DNA from: JANNGC01 sp043758205
GTDB taxonomy: Bacteria; Verrucomicrobiota; Verrucomicrobiia; Limisphaerales; SIBH01
Reading direction: 5' to 3'
Length of the DNA stretch: 6,069 nucleotides
Assembly (NCBI GenBank): GCA_043758205.1
Contig: JAYVNY010000154.1
Coordinates: 1-6,069 of the forward strand
Below the pieces are notes generated by a model. It searched no databases and had not been told where the DNA came from. It worked only from the letters and a program-made list of their open reading frames with translations. Each line of letters opens with the position of its first letter. The first letter of the stretch is position 1. Below, piece by piece: positions 5,634 to 6,069 of the stretch. Made by a program: the position numbers and the translations under genes.

Positions 5634-5972
5634 TCATTGTTTTTGCTCCACCTCAACGGTCTTTAGTTCGGCTATTCCGTCAAGAATCTCGTAGAGCATT
5701 CGAGGATTTGTGTAATCACCGCTGGCTATTCCTGGGGAGATAGCTTTCTTGTCTGGCTCATCCAGCCCCACGTAACAAAGAAATTGTGGTCGCTCGACGG
5801 CGGGAAACCCGGTGACCGCAACAAAGTATTTGCTCTTAGTGTAAAAGCCGTTCTCAGGTTTTTCTGCTGTGGACGTTTGCATCGCAACTCGCAATTTCGG
5901 ATGAGCATTTCGTATCGGCTCAATCTCCTGATACAGTCGGCGAGTGAGCACCCCGGCAATCGCTTCAGCAAC
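5634..5972 (-). pseudogene. C-terminal fragment resembling a class B penicillin-binding protein transpeptidase, with altered KTG box
   Basis: The frame ending at TGA 5636-5634 is open upstream to the insertion-sequence end; an internal GTG at 5951-5949 would give 105 residues. Numbered from that GTG, residues 21-66 contain RVAMQTSTAEKPENGFYTKS, then KYFVAVTGFPAVERPQFLCY and VGLDEP. This parallels the last strands of FtsI/PBP2-type transpeptidases: R-V-A-x-K-T-G-T-A, then Y-x-x-K-Y, then G-x-x-P-A-x-x-P and D-x-P. The catalytic KTG is QTS here (Q25-T26-S27), so penicillin-binding activity is unlikely. The SxxK and SxN boxes and everything before them are absent. The upstream side meets the end of an IS3-like element, which suggests truncation by insertion or deletion. 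Base composition is less GC-rich than in the genes to the left. It could instead be a short expressed protein starting at GTG; homology is by eye only. Confidence 0.5.
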
Positions 5973-6069
5973 TGGCCTTGCCCCGATTTGGTGGACAGGT
6001 GTTGGGTGAGTGCATCGAGACGTGGGCTTTCTAGTTGAGTTGTTTTTCGAAGTCCACAGGGGAGTTGTA
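5973..6069 (-). mobile_element. 3' end of an IS3-family-like insertion sequence (partial)
   Basis: The minus strand enters the window inside a transposase C-terminus and then shows about 55 bases of non-coding sequence. This ends in a block which, read on the plus strand, begins TGGCCTTGCCCCGATTTG and continues into GTGGACA. TG at the tip, a CCCC block and TGGACA about 20 bases in are typical of IS3-family terminal inverted repeats. The exact tip could be the TG at 5973 or at 5979. The other end lies outside the window, so the inverted repeat and target duplication cannot be confirmed. Confidence 0.5.
6031..6069 (-). CDS. IS3-family-like transposase, last 12 codons (partial)
   Basis: Reading leftward from the window edge, the frame gives YNSPVDFEKQLN and then TAG (6033-6031). 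IS3-family OrfB (DDE integrase-type) transposases characteristically end in a box like H-S-x-L-G-Y-x-S-P-x-x-F-E followed by a few residues, which this matches. Nothing of the DDE catalytic core is visible, so intactness cannot be judged. The call rests on twelve residues and the IS-end-like sequence just downstream. Confidence 0.6.
   Translation of the reverse strand, partial: YNSPVDFEKQLN

Noticed and set aside
1..6069. CRISPR array, tRNA, rRNA or riboswitch
   Set aside because: No regularly spaced direct repeats, cloverleaf-like sequences or conserved RNA motifs were seen; the only repeats are the two inverted pairs and the short heptamer run.

Overview
The window is GC-rich bacterial chromosome, densely coded apart from its right end. 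Gene content, the absence of clear Shine-Dalgarno sequences, two intergenic paired hairpin repeats and a degenerate heptamer repeat inside a gene together suggest a member of the Verrucomicrobiota, perhaps Pedosphaera/Limisphaerales-like. That assignment is an inference from style; the window holds no rRNA or other taxonomic marker.

Left part (1-1973): the N-terminal 229 codons of trpB (tryptophan synthase beta chain) run leftwards out of the window. Across a 102-bp spacer, a complete exported HtrA/DegP-type serine protease with one PDZ domain is transcribed to the right. A paired inverted-repeat element (1990-2085) followed by a T-rich stretch closes this unit.

Middle part (2131-5311): five genes point right. 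An 88-aa small protein of unknown function is followed by a TatD-like metal-dependent hydrolase of EboB type. Then come a translationally coupled 82-aa helical protein and a nucleotidyltransferase-fold protein, and finally an EboE-type TIM-barrel protein. EboB and EboE belong to the ebo metabolite-traffic system, known from cyanobacteria (scytonemin precursor export), Pseudomonas, Bacteroidetes and the algal endosymbiont Phycorickettsia. Here only these two recognisable components are present. No UbiA-like EboC, dehydroquinate-synthase-like EboD or phosphodiesterase-like EboF lies in the window. The small-protein/nucleotidyltransferase pair looks like a separate, possibly toxin-antitoxin-like, cassette lodged between them.

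Right part (5308-6069): a decaying region. A second paired inverted repeat supplies the eboE stop codon. It is followed on the minus strand by a frameshifted remnant of a LuxR-type DNA-binding domain, then by the C-terminal piece of a penicillin-binding-protein-like transpeptidase whose KTG box reads QTS. The window ends in the 3' end of an IS3-family-like element, with the last 12 codons of its transposase. Base composition is visibly less GC-rich from about 5600 onward. All functional calls come from reading the sequence and family knowledge; no database search was made.
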